Counted from the first letter of the stretch, positions 34,359-44,550 are shown. The stretch: DNA of 64,000 nt from Nocardia pneumoniae NBRC 100136 (GCF_000308755.1 NZ_BAGF01000079.1:182224-246223), one strand, 5' to 3'. Program-made: numbers and translations. Notes: generated from the letters alone by a model not told the origin.

Positions 34359-35048
34359 ATGCTCACCGCGCTGCTCTACGGACTCGGGACAGCCGTGCCG
34401 CTGGTCTTGGGGGCCGCCGCCGGATTGCGCTGGCGGCTACCGAAAGCGGTGCTCGCCTCGCTGATGGCCTTCGGCGCTGGCGCCATGATCGCGGCGGCCT
34501 CCGTCGAGCTGTTCGAGCCCGCGTTCCACCATGCTGGCGCGGTGATCGCCGGGGTGGCGTTGTTCGCGGGCGCGGGCGTCTACGTGGTGGCCAACCATCT
34601 CATCGAGAGAACGCTGGGGGCGCACGCGCTCGGCTGGGCCCTGATGCTCGCCACGATGCTCGACGGCGTTCCGGAGAACACCGCGCTCGGCGTCTCGCTG
34701 GCCGGTGGCGGCGGGCTGGTCCTGCTGGTGGCCGTGGTCGTCGGCAACGTCCCCGAGGCGATCAGCGGGGCGGCTCTGATGCGTGATCAGCACGGCGTCG
34801 CGCGTCGCAGGGCGATGTGGCTCTGGGCGGCGACCGCGACAGCGCTCGTGCTGGTCACTGTGCTGGGAAACATGGTGGCGGACAATCTTTCCGCCGCCCA
34901 CATCGGCATCGTGCAGGCGTTCGCGGGCGGCGCGACGATCGCGGTGCTCGCCGACTCGCTGATGCCCGCGGCCTATAGCGAGGGCGGGTGGTGGATCGGA
35001 ATGGCCACGGCGGCGGGCTTTCTCGTAGCTTTCATGCTCGGCGGCTGA
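34359..35048 (+). CDS. ZIP-family metal transporter
   Basis: This is a 229-residue membrane protein with about eight helices. Metal-site helices of the ZIP family are visible: LATMLDGVPENTALGVSLAG (helix 4 HNxPEG-like, here DGVPEN) and VVGNVPEAISGAALM (helix 5). The first histidine of the usual HN(F/Y)xEG motif is replaced by Asp, seen in some ZupT/GufA-like members. It probably moves a divalent metal such as zinc. It ends 1 base before the convergent ArsR gene. Confidence 0.82.
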   Translation: MLTALLYGLGTAVPLVLGAAAGLRWRLPKAVLASLMAFGAGAMIAAASVELFEPAFHHAGAVIAGVALFAGAGVYVVANHLIERTLGAHALGWALMLATMLDGVPENTALGVSLAGGGGLVLLVAVVVGNVPEAISGAALMRDQHGVARRRAMWLWAATATALVLVTVLGNMVADNLSAAHIGIVQAFAGGATIAVLADSLMPAAYSEGGWWIGMATAAGFLVAFMLGG

Positions 35049-35049
35049 G

Positions 35050-35370
35050 TCAGCGCTCGGCACCGGCGATCACCGCGTCCAGCAGACCCGGGAAGCGCTG
35101 ATCCAGGTCCTCGCGGCGCAACTCGACCAGGCGGTTGCGGCCGGAAGCGAACGTCGTCGTCACACCGGCGTCGCGCAGCACCTTCCAGTGGTGCGAGGCG
35201 GTCGCGGCGGTGATTTCCACGTCGAACTCTTTGACGTTGCAGCTCAGCGGTTCTCGCACGCCTGCGAGCGCGCGCACCAGTTCCAGCCGGACCGGGTCGG
35301 CCAGTGCGCTGAGCACTCGGACCAGATCGATGTCGGCGGTACTCGGCTGCGGCAGCTGGCGCATCTCCAT
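35050..35370 (-). CDS. ArsR-family winged-helix regulator
   Basis: This is a 106-residue ArsR/SmtB-type protein: DLVRVLSALADPVRLELVRALAG, VEITAATASHHWKVLRDAGVTTT and SGRNRLVELRREDL. A single cysteine (SCNVKEFD) gives no clear metal-site cluster, so it may sense something other than a metal. It is divergent from the MFS transporter at 35417 with a small palindrome between them, so it probably represses that exporter. The ATG at 35370 is used. Confidence 0.85.
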   Translation of the reverse strand: MEMRQLPQPSTADIDLVRVLSALADPVRLELVRALAGVREPLSCNVKEFDVEITAATASHHWKVLRDAGVTTTFASGRNRLVELRREDLDQRFPGLLDAVIAGAER

Positions 35371-35387
35371 TCTCCGATCATTTGACA

Positions 35388-35400
35388 ACAATCGAATTGT
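35388..35400. promoter_or_regulatory. putative ArsR operator between arsR and MFS genes
   Basis: ACAAT-CGA-ATTGT is a perfect short dyad in the 46-base divergent gap, directly after a TTGACA hexamer at 35382-35387. Binding here would block both genes. This is inference from position and symmetry. Confidence 0.5.
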
Positions 35401-35416
35401 ATCTCACCCTCATTCT

Positions 35417-36595
35417 ATGATGTTTCGACAACCATCGAACGATCTGTATCGCTCGCTCCTCCCACTGGCCGTCGGCACCTTCGTGCTCGGCACCGACGGC
35501 TTCGTGCTCAGCGGCCTGCTGCCCCTCATCGCCGCCGACCTGCACGTCTCGGTGTCCACCGCCGGGCAGCTCACCACCCTGTTCGCCTGGACCTACGCCA
35601 TCGCCTCGCCGCTGATCGCCGCGGCCACCGGATCGTGGGACCGTCGCTGGCTACTCGGCGGTGGTGCGACCCTTTTCGTGATCGGCATGATCGGGCAGGC
35701 CGCCGGTGAGAGCTTCGCCGTGGTGGCCGCGGCCCGCGTCGTCGCGGCGATCGGTGCGGCGGCGTTTCAGGCCAATGCCTTCGCCGTCGCGGGCGTGCTC
35801 GCCGACGACGCGCACCGCGGACGGGCGCTGTCGATCGTGACGGCCGGCATCACCCTGTCCAGCGTCGCGGGCGTGCCGATCGGCGTCTTCGCCGAGCGCT
35901 GGATCGGCTGGCGCGGTGTGCTGTGGGGGATCGCGCTCGGCGGGGCGGTCGCCGCTGCGCTGGTACTGCTGCTGCCCCGAGTCACGCTGCCGAGCACCGG
36001 ACTTCGCGAGCGGATCGGCGTGCTGGTCCGGCCGCCGGTGCTGCGCGTTCTGCTCGTCACGACGGCGCAGATCACCGCCGTCTACACCACCATCGTCTAC
36101 CTGCCGGTGGTCGTCGCGGCGTCGGTGCCGCAGAGCATGCTCGCCTGGCTGATGCTGTCCATGGGCATCGGCCAGGTGATCGGCAACGCCCAGGCGGGTC
36201 GCGCGGTCGACCGCTACGGTTCGCGGCGCACGCTGACCGTGGGGCTCGTCGGCGCGCTGGCAGGCCTCGCGCTGCTCGGCGCCGTCGTGGACACGGCATG
36301 GGCGGTGTTCGCCGTCTTGGCCGTGACCGGGCTCTTCGGCTCGGCGATCCTGATACCGCAACAGCATCGGCTGTTCGGCATCGCCCACGACGCGCCCACC
36401 GTCGCCCTCGGACTCAACGGCTCGGCCATCTACCTCGGCGCTGGCATCGGCTCGCTCGTCGGCGCGGCGGTGCTGGACACTTCCGGCAGCGGATGGCTGC
36501 CCTGGACGTCCGCGCTCATCGCCGCCCTCGCGCTGGCGCTGGCCGTTCCGCAGGGCCGCTCTAGCAGCAAGTCGCCGAGCGCCGTCGCGGCCTGA
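35417..36595 (+). CDS. MFS transporter, DHA1-type exporter
   Basis: This is a 392-residue, 12-helix major facilitator protein. The N-terminal LPLAVGTFVLGTDGFVLSGLLPLIAADL and later FQANAFAVAGVLADDAHRGRALSIV match the chloramphenicol/arabinose-exporter (Cml/AraJ) group. Motif A is reduced. The start is the first of two adjacent ATG codons. Divergence from an ArsR regulator suggests inducible efflux. The substrate is unknown. Confidence 0.85.
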   Translation: MMFRQPSNDLYRSLLPLAVGTFVLGTDGFVLSGLLPLIAADLHVSVSTAGQLTTLFAWTYAIASPLIAAATGSWDRRWLLGGGATLFVIGMIGQAAGESFAVVAAARVVAAIGAAAFQANAFAVAGVLADDAHRGRALSIVTAGITLSSVAGVPIGVFAERWIGWRGVLWGIALGGAVAAALVLLLPRVTLPSTGLRERIGVLVRPPVLRVLLVTTAQITAVYTTIVYLPVVVAASVPQSMLAWLMLSMGIGQVIGNAQAGRAVDRYGSRRTLTVGLVGALAGLALLGAVVDTAWAVFAVLAVTGLFGSAILIPQQHRLFGIAHDAPTVALGLNGSAIYLGAGIGSLVGAAVLDTSGSGWLPWTSALIAALALALAVPQGRSSSKSPSAVAA

Positions 36596-36762
36596 CGGGC
36601 AGCACGCGACCGTCGCCGGTTCAGCGCGACCTCGCGCGCACGGCGACGGGCGCGTGACCAGCCGCCATGCGGCAGCCTGTCCCCGCGCGTGCGGTCAACG
36701 GACCAGCAGCGGGCGAAGGGAAGACCGGGCGCGTCGGCCCCACTGCTTCCGGCCGCGGGCGA

Positions 36763-37215
36763 TCAGGCTGTCGGCTCCGGGCGAATGGTGTCCAGCCGGT
36801 CGGCGCAGCGGACCAGCAGGGCGAGCAGTGTCGCCCGCTCGTCCTCGGTGAACTCCTCGGCCAATGCGCGTTCGACGCGGATGGCGCGGGCGTCCGCGTC
36901 GCGCATGACCGCCGCGCCCTCGTCGGTCAGGGTCGTCTCCAGCACGTTCTTGTGCCAGGCGTGTGGGGTGCGTGCGATGAGCCCGCGATCCTGCAGGTTG
37001 CTCAGCACGGTGTTCATGGTCGGCGGCGTGACGCCGCACAACCGCGCCAGAGCGGCGGCCGAGATGCCCGGATTCTCGGCGAGGAACAGCAACGCGGCGT
37101 ACTGCGCGACGGTGATGCCCACCGGCTTCAACGCGGCGTTCTTGGCCGCGTTCAGGGATTGCTCGGCGCGCTTGAGATACGAGCCGATCCGTTCGGAGGC
37201 GGGCATGGGCGTCAT
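36763..37215 (-). CDS. MarR-family regulator
   Basis: This is a 150-residue winged-helix repressor: ALKPVGITVAQYAALLFLAENPG, SAAALARLCGVTPPTMNTVLSNLQDRGLI and LETTLTDEGAAVMRDADAR. The ATG at 37215 is used in preference to a GTG seven codons upstream. It is divergent from the SMP-30-like lipoprotein gene, with a perfect palindrome between them. The 167 bases after its stop hold nothing recognisable. Confidence 0.87.
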   Translation of the reverse strand: MTPMPASERIGSYLKRAEQSLNAAKNAALKPVGITVAQYAALLFLAENPGISAAALARLCGVTPPTMNTVLSNLQDRGLIARTPHAWHKNVLETTLTDEGAAVMRDADARAIRVERALAEEFTEDERATLLALLVRCADRLDTIRPEPTA

Positions 37216-37262
37216 GACCGCATCGTATCCGTGCACGTCTTCTCGATAGAGGATTGACGATA

Positions 37263-37276
37263 ATTAGAACTCTAAT
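37263..37276. promoter_or_regulatory. putative MarR operator
   Basis: ATTAGA-AC-TCTAAT is a perfect 14-base palindrome, the usual size for MarR dimers, 48 bases upstream of marR and 64 bases upstream of the lipoprotein gene. Confidence 0.6.
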
Positions 37277-37339
37277 CTAGATTCGTGCTCGCACATTGAA
37301 GTGATCCCATCTGATCGAATGCCCTCGAAGAGGTAGAGG

Positions 37340-38338
37340 ATGTCCCACACACTGCCCCGCCGCATCGTGGCGACCCTGGCCGCCGCAGTCGCGAGCACCA
37401 TGCTGGCGGCCTGCGGAACCGGCGACGACGCGCCCGCCACGCACGTCCACACCGCGTACGAACTCCCCGGCGACCGGGTCTATCCGGAAGGCATCGCGCT
37501 CGATGCCCGAACCGGGGACAGCTACGTCGGCTCCTACACCACCGGCGCGGTCTATCGCGCGACGCCGAACGCTCGGCAGGCCGAAATCTTCCTGCCCGAG
37601 GGAGCCAACGGCCACAAGACCGCCAACGGCTTGAAAGCCGACGCGGCGGGAAGACTGTGGGTGACCGACTCGACGACCGGAGTCGCGGTGTACGACATCG
37701 CGACTCGCACCCTGCTGGCGGACTTCACCGTGCCCGGCGCCGACCCGCGCTTCGTGAACGACCTCGCCATCACCTCGGACGGCACGGCGTACCTGACCGA
37801 CAGCACCCGGGCGGTCGTCTATCGGGTCACTCCCGGCCAGCTCTCCGCCGCGATGGCACAGGGTGGACGGGGCGAACTGACCCCGGTGTTCGATCTGCGC
37901 CCGGCCCTGCCGCCGATCGAGCCGGGCACCTTCACCCTGAACGGCATCGTCGCCGACCCGGCGGGCCGCTATCTGCTCACGGTCGACATGCCGCGCGGCG
38001 ACCTGTACCGCATAGCCCTGACTCCGGAAGCGAACCCGATCAGCAAGGTGACCCTGCGCGGCGGCGATCTCCGGCAGGGCGACGGACTCGACCTGCGTGG
38101 CGGCACCCTGTGGGTGGCCCACAACACGACCAACACCATCAGCCGCTGGACCATCTCCGACGACGGCGCCACCGCCACGCGCACACACCAGCAGACCGAC
38201 GTGTCCCTGGGCATCCCCACGACCCTGGTCCGCGACGGAAACCGGACCCTGGTCGTCTCCTCCCAGTTCGACAAGGGCGGCCCGATGGGCCCGGGCACCC
38301 CGAAGCCTTTCGCGGTGGTCACCGTCGACGGAATCTGA
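37340..38338 (+). CDS. SMP-30/gluconolactonase-like lipoprotein
   Basis: This is a 332-residue secreted lipoprotein. The signal peptide ends in the lipobox MLAAC (Cys25). The mature part is a six-bladed beta-propeller of the SMP-30/LRE type: RVYPEGIALDARTGDSYVGS, NGLKADAAGRLWVTD, FVNDLAITSDGTAYLTDS, FTLNGIVADPAGRYLLTVD. The metal-site residues (Glu, Asn, Asp) in these blades are present. A lactonase or binding role is plausible. Divergent MarR control is likely. Confidence 0.85.
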   Translation: MSHTLPRRIVATLAAAVASTMLAACGTGDDAPATHVHTAYELPGDRVYPEGIALDARTGDSYVGSYTTGAVYRATPNARQAEIFLPEGANGHKTANGLKADAAGRLWVTDSTTGVAVYDIATRTLLADFTVPGADPRFVNDLAITSDGTAYLTDSTRAVVYRVTPGQLSAAMAQGGRGELTPVFDLRPALPPIEPGTFTLNGIVADPAGRYLLTVDMPRGDLYRIALTPEANPISKVTLRGGDLRQGDGLDLRGGTLWVAHNTTNTISRWTISDDGATATRTHQQTDVSLGIPTTLVRDGNRTLVVSSQFDKGGPMGPGTPKPFAVVTVDGI

Positions 38339-38348
38339 CCGAGAAACG

Positions 38349-38386
38349 CCGGAAGCCGGCCCACCCGAAGGTGGACCGGCTTCCGG
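38349..38386. terminator. hairpin terminator between the lipoprotein gene and groEL
   Basis: CCGGAAGCCGG pairs with CCGGCTTCCGG, with an inner CCACC/GGTGG stem and loop CGAA. It lies between converging genes and probably serves both. Confidence 0.8.
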
Positions 38387-38414
38387 TTCGACAGGTGTTG
38401 CCGGGTGGCCGGAC

Positions 38415-40040
<1,626 letters not shown>

Positions 40041-40181
40041 GGCGTTGTTGAGATCCTCCATGTGTATGGCTGACACACAGGACGATCGCAGGTTTGGATC
40101 GCCCCATTTACGCTGGCCAGGTGCGGTGCCCGCGACGGACGACCGAGGGTGTCGATGGAACCCGGTCTCACCGGCCCGACC

Positions 40182-40206
40182 TGGCACTCACAGGTCGAGA
40201 GTGCCA
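40182..40206 (-). promoter_or_regulatory. CIRCE element 1 (HrcA operator)
   Basis: TGGCACTC, 9 bases, GAGTGCCA is a perfect dyad matching the CIRCE consensus (TTAGCACTC-N9-GAGTGCTAA) in sequence and spacing. It is the proximal of two sites upstream of groEL2. Confidence 0.9.
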
Positions 40207-40215
40207 AGAGCCTTT

Positions 40216-40241
40216 TTAGCACTCTGGGGTGCCGAGTGCAA
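40216..40241 (-). promoter_or_regulatory. CIRCE element 2 (HrcA operator)
   Basis: TTAGCACTC, 9 bases, GAGTGCAA has left-arm identity to the CIRCE consensus and one mismatch in the right arm. It lies 9 bases beyond CIRCE 1 and close to the stop of the upstream small gene at 40266. Confidence 0.88.
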
Positions 40242-40265
40242 GGTCATCGCGGGCCGCCGCGCCGG

Positions 40266-40559
40266 TCACGGGCGGTCGTCGACGCGCAGGACCAAGGCGA
40301 CGAAGGCGTCCGTGCGACGCTCCTCGGGCGTGCGGGGCTCGCCGCCCTCGACGGTGACGAGCTCGGCGTCGTGCAGCAGCAGCTCCGCCTCGACCCGCAT
40401 GATCGCGCGAATGAACGGCGGCGCCACGTCCGGCGGCAGGTCGCCGTTCACCACATAGCTGCCGTCGGGTTGGGACTCGGTGGACACATACGAAAGCGCG
40501 CGCAGCAGGTCTGCGCGCCGTTCCCCCGCTATTAGGTCGGAATCCGTTTCATCCGCCAT
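40266..40559 (-). CDS. small acidic conserved hypothetical protein
   Basis: The product is 97 residues, acidic, with no membrane segment or signal. Notable segments are LAGERRADLLRALSYVSTES-like (AGERRADLLRALSYVSTE), PPFIRAIMRVEAELLLHDAE and EPRTPEERRTDAFVALVLRV. I do not recognise a family. High third-position GC and an ATG support coding. It is upstream of groEL2 in the same direction but separated from it by the CIRCE region, so it is probably an independent unit. The 187-base gap to the divergent nadE shows no clear element. Confidence 0.65.
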   Translation of the reverse strand: MADETDSDLIAGERRADLLRALSYVSTESQPDGSYVVNGDLPPDVAPPFIRAIMRVEAELLLHDAELVTVEGGEPRTPEERRTDAFVALVLRVDDRP

Positions 40560-40746
40560 TGCTATAGCTTAGCCGTCGTCGGTTCACATCTCGGGCCGGA
40601 CAATCAGCCCCACCCGGTCGCGGCGATAAAAGCGCAGGTCGGCGTGCCATTTCCAGGCTTGCGGGGAACCCGGCACCGCACCTGGACGGCCAACGCGGCG
40701 TAGATTCCGGATAAACCATGATCAGGTGATCCCGAAGGGGTATGCG

Positions 40747-42804
40747 GTGGCCGACCTGCCGTTCGATTCGCTGTACCGGCACGGGTTCGCCCGGGTGGCG
40801 GTGGCGGTGCCACGAGTCCGGGTGGCCGATCCCGCCTACAACGTCGAGCAGACCGTCGAGCTCGCCGCGCAGGCCGCGGCGGCCGGTGCGGTGCTCACGG
40901 TGTTCCCCGAGCTGGGTTTGTCCACCTACACCGCCGACGACCTGTTCCACCAGGACGCGCTGGACGTCGCGGTGGAGGCGGCGCTGGAGCGGCTCGTCGC
41001 GGCGAGCACGGACCTGGACACGGTGCTGGTGGTCGGCGCACCGGTGCGGGCGCAGGGCAGGCTGTTCAACTGCGCGGTCGCGATCTGCCGCGGCGTCGTG
41101 CTCGGCGTGGCGCCGAAGAGCTACCTGCCGAACTACCGGGAGTACTACGAGAAGCGTCAGTTCGCGGCGGCGCGGGAAGCGCTGGAAGACCAGGTCACGA
41201 TCGCGGGGCACCGGGCGCCGTTCGGGTCCGATCTGCTGTTCCACGCGAGCAACCTGGAGGATTTCACCTTTCACCTGGAAATCTGCGAGGACGGGTGGGT
41301 TCCCCTGCCGCCGAGTGGGTTCGCCGCGCTGGCCGGGGCGACGGTGCTGGTCAATCTGTCCGCGAGCAATATCGTGATCGGGAAGGCGGACTACCGGCGG
41401 GCGCTGTGCACCTCGCATTCGGCCCGCTACCTCGCGGCGTATCTGTATTCCGCCGCGGGGCACGGCGAGTCGACCACCGACCTCGCCTGGGACGGACAGG
41501 CGGTGATCTGCGAGAACGGCGACCTGCTCGCCGAGGGCGAGCGATTCTCCGATCATCCCCAGCTGGTCACCGCCGATCTGGACCTGCGCAGGCTCGTGGC
41601 CGACCGGCTGCGCACCACCAGCTTCGCCGACAACGTGCACGACCACCGCGAACGGCTGGCCGCGATGCGCCGTGTCGAGGTACGGCTGCCGATCCCCGAA
41701 GAACCGGTCGCGCTGCGCCGCGACATCGAGCGCTTCCCTTACGTCCCCGCCGATCCCGCCAAGCGCAACGAGCGCTGCGCCGAAGTGCACCACATCCAGG
41801 TCGAGGGGCTGAGCACGCGATTGCGCGCGACGGGGCTCGAGCGCGTGGTGATCGGGGTGTCCGGCGGGTTGGACTCCACCCAGGCGCTGATCGTGGCGGC
41901 CAAGACGATGGACCGGCTCGGCCTGCCGCGGGAGAACGTGCTGGCCTACACCATGCCCGGCTTCGCGACCAGCACCAGGACCAAGACCGACGCGCACCGC
42001 CTGATGGCGGCGCTCGGCGTCACGGCGGGCGAGATCGACATCCGCCCTTCGGCCACCCAGATGCTGCGCGACCTCGGCCACCCGGCCGCCGACGGCGCCG
42101 CCCACTACGACATCACCTACGAGAACGTGCAGGCGGGCGAGCGGACCTCGCACCTGTTCCGGCTGGCCAATCAGCACGGCGCGCTGGTGGTCGGCACGGG
42201 CGACCTGAGCGAGCTCGCGCTCGGCTGGTGCACGTTCGGCGTCGGGGACCACATGGCGCACTACAGCGTCAACGCGTCGGTGCCCAAGACGCTGATCAAA
42301 TACCTGATCGCCTGGGCGGTGGACACCGATCAGTTCGGACCCGAAGCGGGCGAGGTGCTGTCGTCGATTCTGCGCACCGAGATCTCCCCCGAACTGATTC
42401 CGCACGCGGATACCTCGGTGCCGAGCCAGAGTTCGGAGGCCACGGTCGGCCCGTACGAGTTGCAGGATTTCCATCTGTACTACCTGTTGCGTTTCGGCTA
42501 CCGGCCCAGCCGCATCGCCTATCTGGCCCGGCACGCCTGGTCCGATTCCACCGCCGGGCGCTGGCCCGACCTCGTGCCCGCCGACCAGCGCAACGCCTAC
42601 GACCTGGCCACGATCAAGCATTGGCTGGCCGAATTCCTGCGCCGCTTCGTGCAGACCAGCCAGTTCAAGCGCTCGACGCTGCCGAACGCGCCGAAGGTCG
42701 GCTCCGGCGGATCGCTCTCACCGCGCGGCGACTGGCGCGCGCCGAGCGACGCGTCGGCGGCGGCCTGGCTGGACGAGCTCGCCCGGAACGTGCCGGACTC
42801 CTGA
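40747..42804 (+). CDS. nadE: glutamine-dependent NAD+ synthetase
   Basis: This is a 685-residue two-domain enzyme that amidates nicotinic acid adenine dinucleotide to NAD+ using glutamine. The N-terminal nitrilase-type glutaminase has the triad Glu55 (VFPELGLS), Lys124 (PKSYLPNYREYYEKRQF) and Cys180 (HLEICEDGW). The C-terminal synthetase has the PP-loop VIGVSGGLDSTQALIVA and VVGTGDLSELALGWCTFG. The length matches mycobacterial NadE (679). The GTG at 40747 has AAGGGG upstream; a GTG seven codons earlier is possible. Confidence 0.95.
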   Translation: MADLPFDSLYRHGFARVAVAVPRVRVADPAYNVEQTVELAAQAAAAGAVLTVFPELGLSTYTADDLFHQDALDVAVEAALERLVAASTDLDTVLVVGAPVRAQGRLFNCAVAICRGVVLGVAPKSYLPNYREYYEKRQFAAAREALEDQVTIAGHRAPFGSDLLFHASNLEDFTFHLEICEDGWVPLPPSGFAALAGATVLVNLSASNIVIGKADYRRALCTSHSARYLAAYLYSAAGHGESTTDLAWDGQAVICENGDLLAEGERFSDHPQLVTADLDLRRLVADRLRTTSFADNVHDHRERLAAMRRVEVRLPIPEEPVALRRDIERFPYVPADPAKRNERCAEVHHIQVEGLSTRLRATGLERVVIGVSGGLDSTQALIVAAKTMDRLGLPRENVLAYTMPGFATSTRTKTDAHRLMAALGVTAGEIDIRPSATQMLRDLGHPAADGAAHYDITYENVQAGERTSHLFRLANQHGALVVGTGDLSELALGWCTFGVGDHMAHYSVNASVPKTLIKYLIAWAVDTDQFGPEAGEVLSSILRTEISPELIPHADTSVPSQSSEATVGPYELQDFHLYYLLRFGYRPSRIAYLARHAWSDSTAGRWPDLVPADQRNAYDLATIKHWLAEFLRRFVQTSQFKRSTLPNAPKVGSGGSLSPRGDWRAPSDASAAAWLDELARNVPDS

Positions 42805-42863
42805 CCGGGCACACCACGCGACGCCCCGAATATCGCCCGGCGACGCGTGCTTATGGTGGCGGG

Positions 42864-43538
42864 GTGAGTGAAAAACCCGGCTGGGATGCCATCGACGGCG
42901 CGTTGCGGCCGCTGTACGGCGATATCGAGCCCTTTCACTGGGCCCCCGACCACCCGTGGTCCCTCGGCGGACCCGACCCGCTCGACGGAATCAGCGCCTA
43001 CTCCCGCACCGACCCGGTACCGCACTGGCACTACATCGGCTACGGCATGACCGAGCTGTACGAGAAGGAGTGGGACAATCCGGCGGAATCCGGCTGGGGC
43101 TTCGAGTTCACCTTCCGGCTGGCGCGCAGGCCCGAGGAGACCGAACCGCCCGCCTGGCCGGCGAACTTCCTGCAGAACCTGGCGCGCTACGTCTTCCAGT
43201 CCGGCAAGTGGTTCGAGCCGGGACACACCATCAAGGCGAACGGACCGATCGCGGCGGGCCACTCGGACTGCACCAGCCATGCCGTCTGCTTCGTGAGCGA
43301 CCCGGAACTGGGCACCATCGACAGCCCGCACGGCCGGGTCCGGTTCCTGCAGCTCGTCGGCATCACCATGCCGGAATACCGTGCCGCACAGGGCGGACGC
43401 GCCCTCGAACTGCTCGCCCAGCTGGAACCCCACCTCCCCCTGTACATCACCGATATCCACCGCGAGCCGCTGGTCTCCGAGCCGAAACCGCAGGCCCGCT
43501 GGCCGCGGTGGGGCGGTGGTCTGGCCGGGCGGGCGTGA
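42864..43538 (+). CDS. suppressor-of-fused (SUFU) domain protein
   Basis: This is a 224-residue SUFU-domain protein. The fold signature is YGDIEPFHWAPDHPWSLGGPDPLDGISAY, then HWHYIGYGMTELYEKEW, GFEFTFRLARRPEE, and a late FLQLVGITMPEYRAAQ. The domain is named for the eukaryotic Hedgehog repressor, but bacterial single-domain versions are common and some act as immunity proteins in toxin systems. No toxin gene is adjacent here, so the role is open. The GTG start lies 59 bases after nadE. Confidence 0.85.
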   Translation: MSEKPGWDAIDGALRPLYGDIEPFHWAPDHPWSLGGPDPLDGISAYSRTDPVPHWHYIGYGMTELYEKEWDNPAESGWGFEFTFRLARRPEETEPPAWPANFLQNLARYVFQSGKWFEPGHTIKANGPIAAGHSDCTSHAVCFVSDPELGTIDSPHGRVRFLQLVGITMPEYRAAQGGRALELLAQLEPHLPLYITDIHREPLVSEPKPQARWPRWGGGLAGRA

Positions 43539-43769
43539 TCAGGCCGCTCGCGTCAGGTGACGTGCGACCGGAGCGCTCCGGCGCGGCCCCGCGATCCCGG
43601 CTCCCCTGCCGCGCAGGGCCCGGCGGCGGCGCGCGCGTGCGGCATGCGCGCCGCGAATTCCGTTGACCACGTTGCGGGTTCGGTGATCGGAAGCCGACCG
43701 ACGGGCGACGCCGATCACCAGCGCGGCCACCATGAGCACGGTTGCCGCGCGGAGCTTCCCGCCGCTCAT
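43539..43769 (-). CDS. possible small membrane-anchored protein downstream of the ClpC2-like gene
   Basis: The product is 76 residues: one N-terminal hydrophobic helix (LRAATVLMVAALVIGVARR) and a very basic Arg/Ala tail. It starts with ATG 7 bases after the clpC2-like stop in the same direction and abuts the convergent SUFU stop. I do not recognise it; the tail composition could also be a GC-rich artefact. Low-confidence coding call. Confidence 0.35.
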   Translation of the reverse strand: MSGGKLRAATVLMVAALVIGVARRSASDHRTRNVVNGIRGAHAARARRRRALRGRGAGIAGPRRSAPVARHLTRAA

Positions 43770-43776
43770 CGCCGGG

Positions 43777-44502
43777 TCAGGACTTCCCGGACGTGAACGA
43801 CGAGAGCAGCTCGACCAGGTGCGCTTCGGTGCGCGCCTTGTCCATGCCGAGGTCGCTGAGCAGGCCGGAACCGTTCTCCTGTTCGAGCAGGGCGAGCAGC
43901 ATGTGCTCGGTGCCGATGTAGTTGTGCCCCAGGCGAAGCGCCTCGCGGAACGTGAGCTCGAGCACCTTCTTGGCCTCGGAGCCGAAGGGGATCAGCGTCG
44001 GAACCTCGCCCTCGCTCGGCGGCAGCGACGCGGTGGCGGCCGCGGAGAGCACGTCCAGCGCGACACCGTTGGCGACCAACTCGCGCACCGCGAGTCCCTC
44101 CGGTTCGGTGAGCAGCCCGAGCACCACGTGCCCCACCGCGATCTCCGAGTTTCCCGCGCCGCGAGCAGCCTCTTGCGCGGCCATCACCACCTGACGCGCC
44201 CGCGGGGTGAACCGGGCGAAGCCCGCGTTCGGGTCCATGGCCGCGGCGGCGGCAGGGTCGGGGACCTTGGGCACGAACCGCTTCTGCGCGGCCTGCTTGC
44301 TGACCCCCATGCTGGCGCCGATGTCGGTCCAGGAGGCCCCGGAGCGGCGGGCCTGGTCGACGAAGTGGCCGATCAGGTGATCGGCCAGCTCGTCGAGGTG
44401 ATTCGCCAGGACCACCGCGTCGGACAGCTGCTCGAGCACGTTGTCGGGACGGGCTTTCTTGATGCCCTCGATCAGATCGTCGAGGCGGAAGTGCGATGTC
44501 AT
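43777..44502 (-). CDS. clpC2: ClpC2-like Clp N-domain protein with an HTH
   Basis: This is a 241-residue protein without AAA ATPase domains. Residues about 1-80 carry LSDAVVLANHLDELADHLIGH and an HTH-like helix pair ASWTDIGASMGVSKQAAQKRF. The rest is a ClpC-type N-terminal repeat domain (FARFTPRARQVVMAAQEAA and LELTFREALRLGHNYIGTEH). This architecture matches M. tuberculosis ClpC2, which binds the same peptides and antibiotics as the ClpC1 N-domain and represses its own gene. Two identical-type palindromes lie directly upstream. The ATG at 44502 is used. Confidence 0.9.
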   Translation of the reverse strand: MTSHFRLDDLIEGIKKARPDNVLEQLSDAVVLANHLDELADHLIGHFVDQARRSGASWTDIGASMGVSKQAAQKRFVPKVPDPAAAAAMDPNAGFARFTPRARQVVMAAQEAARGAGNSEIAVGHVVLGLLTEPEGLAVRELVANGVALDVLSAAATASLPPSEGEVPTLIPFGSEAKKVLELTFREALRLGHNYIGTEHMLLALLEQENGSGLLSDLGMDKARTEAHLVELLSSFTSGKS

Positions 44503-44504
44503 GC

Positions 44505-44521
44505 GTCAACCATAAGTTGAC
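44505..44521 (-). promoter_or_regulatory. ClpC2-like operator 1
   Basis: GTCAAC-CATAA-GTTGAC is a perfect 6-base dyad with a 5-base spacer, starting 3 bases upstream of the clpC2-like start codon. Confidence 0.7.
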
Positions 44522-44533
44522 GAACTAGCGGTC

Positions 44534-44550
44534 GTCAACCGTTGGTTGAC
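44534..44550 (-). promoter_or_regulatory. ClpC2-like operator 2
   Basis: GTCAAC-CGTTG-GTTGAC has the same arms and spacer as operator 1, with the dyad extended to CGTCAACC/GGTTGACG (44533-44551). The centres of the two sites are 29 bases apart. It lies just past the stop of the upstream oxidoreductase gene. Confidence 0.7.

Noticed and set aside
40549..42621. A 690-codon open frame opposite nadE
   Set aside because: It is antisense to NadE, whose catalytic motifs are all present; the antisense translation has no recognisable domain.
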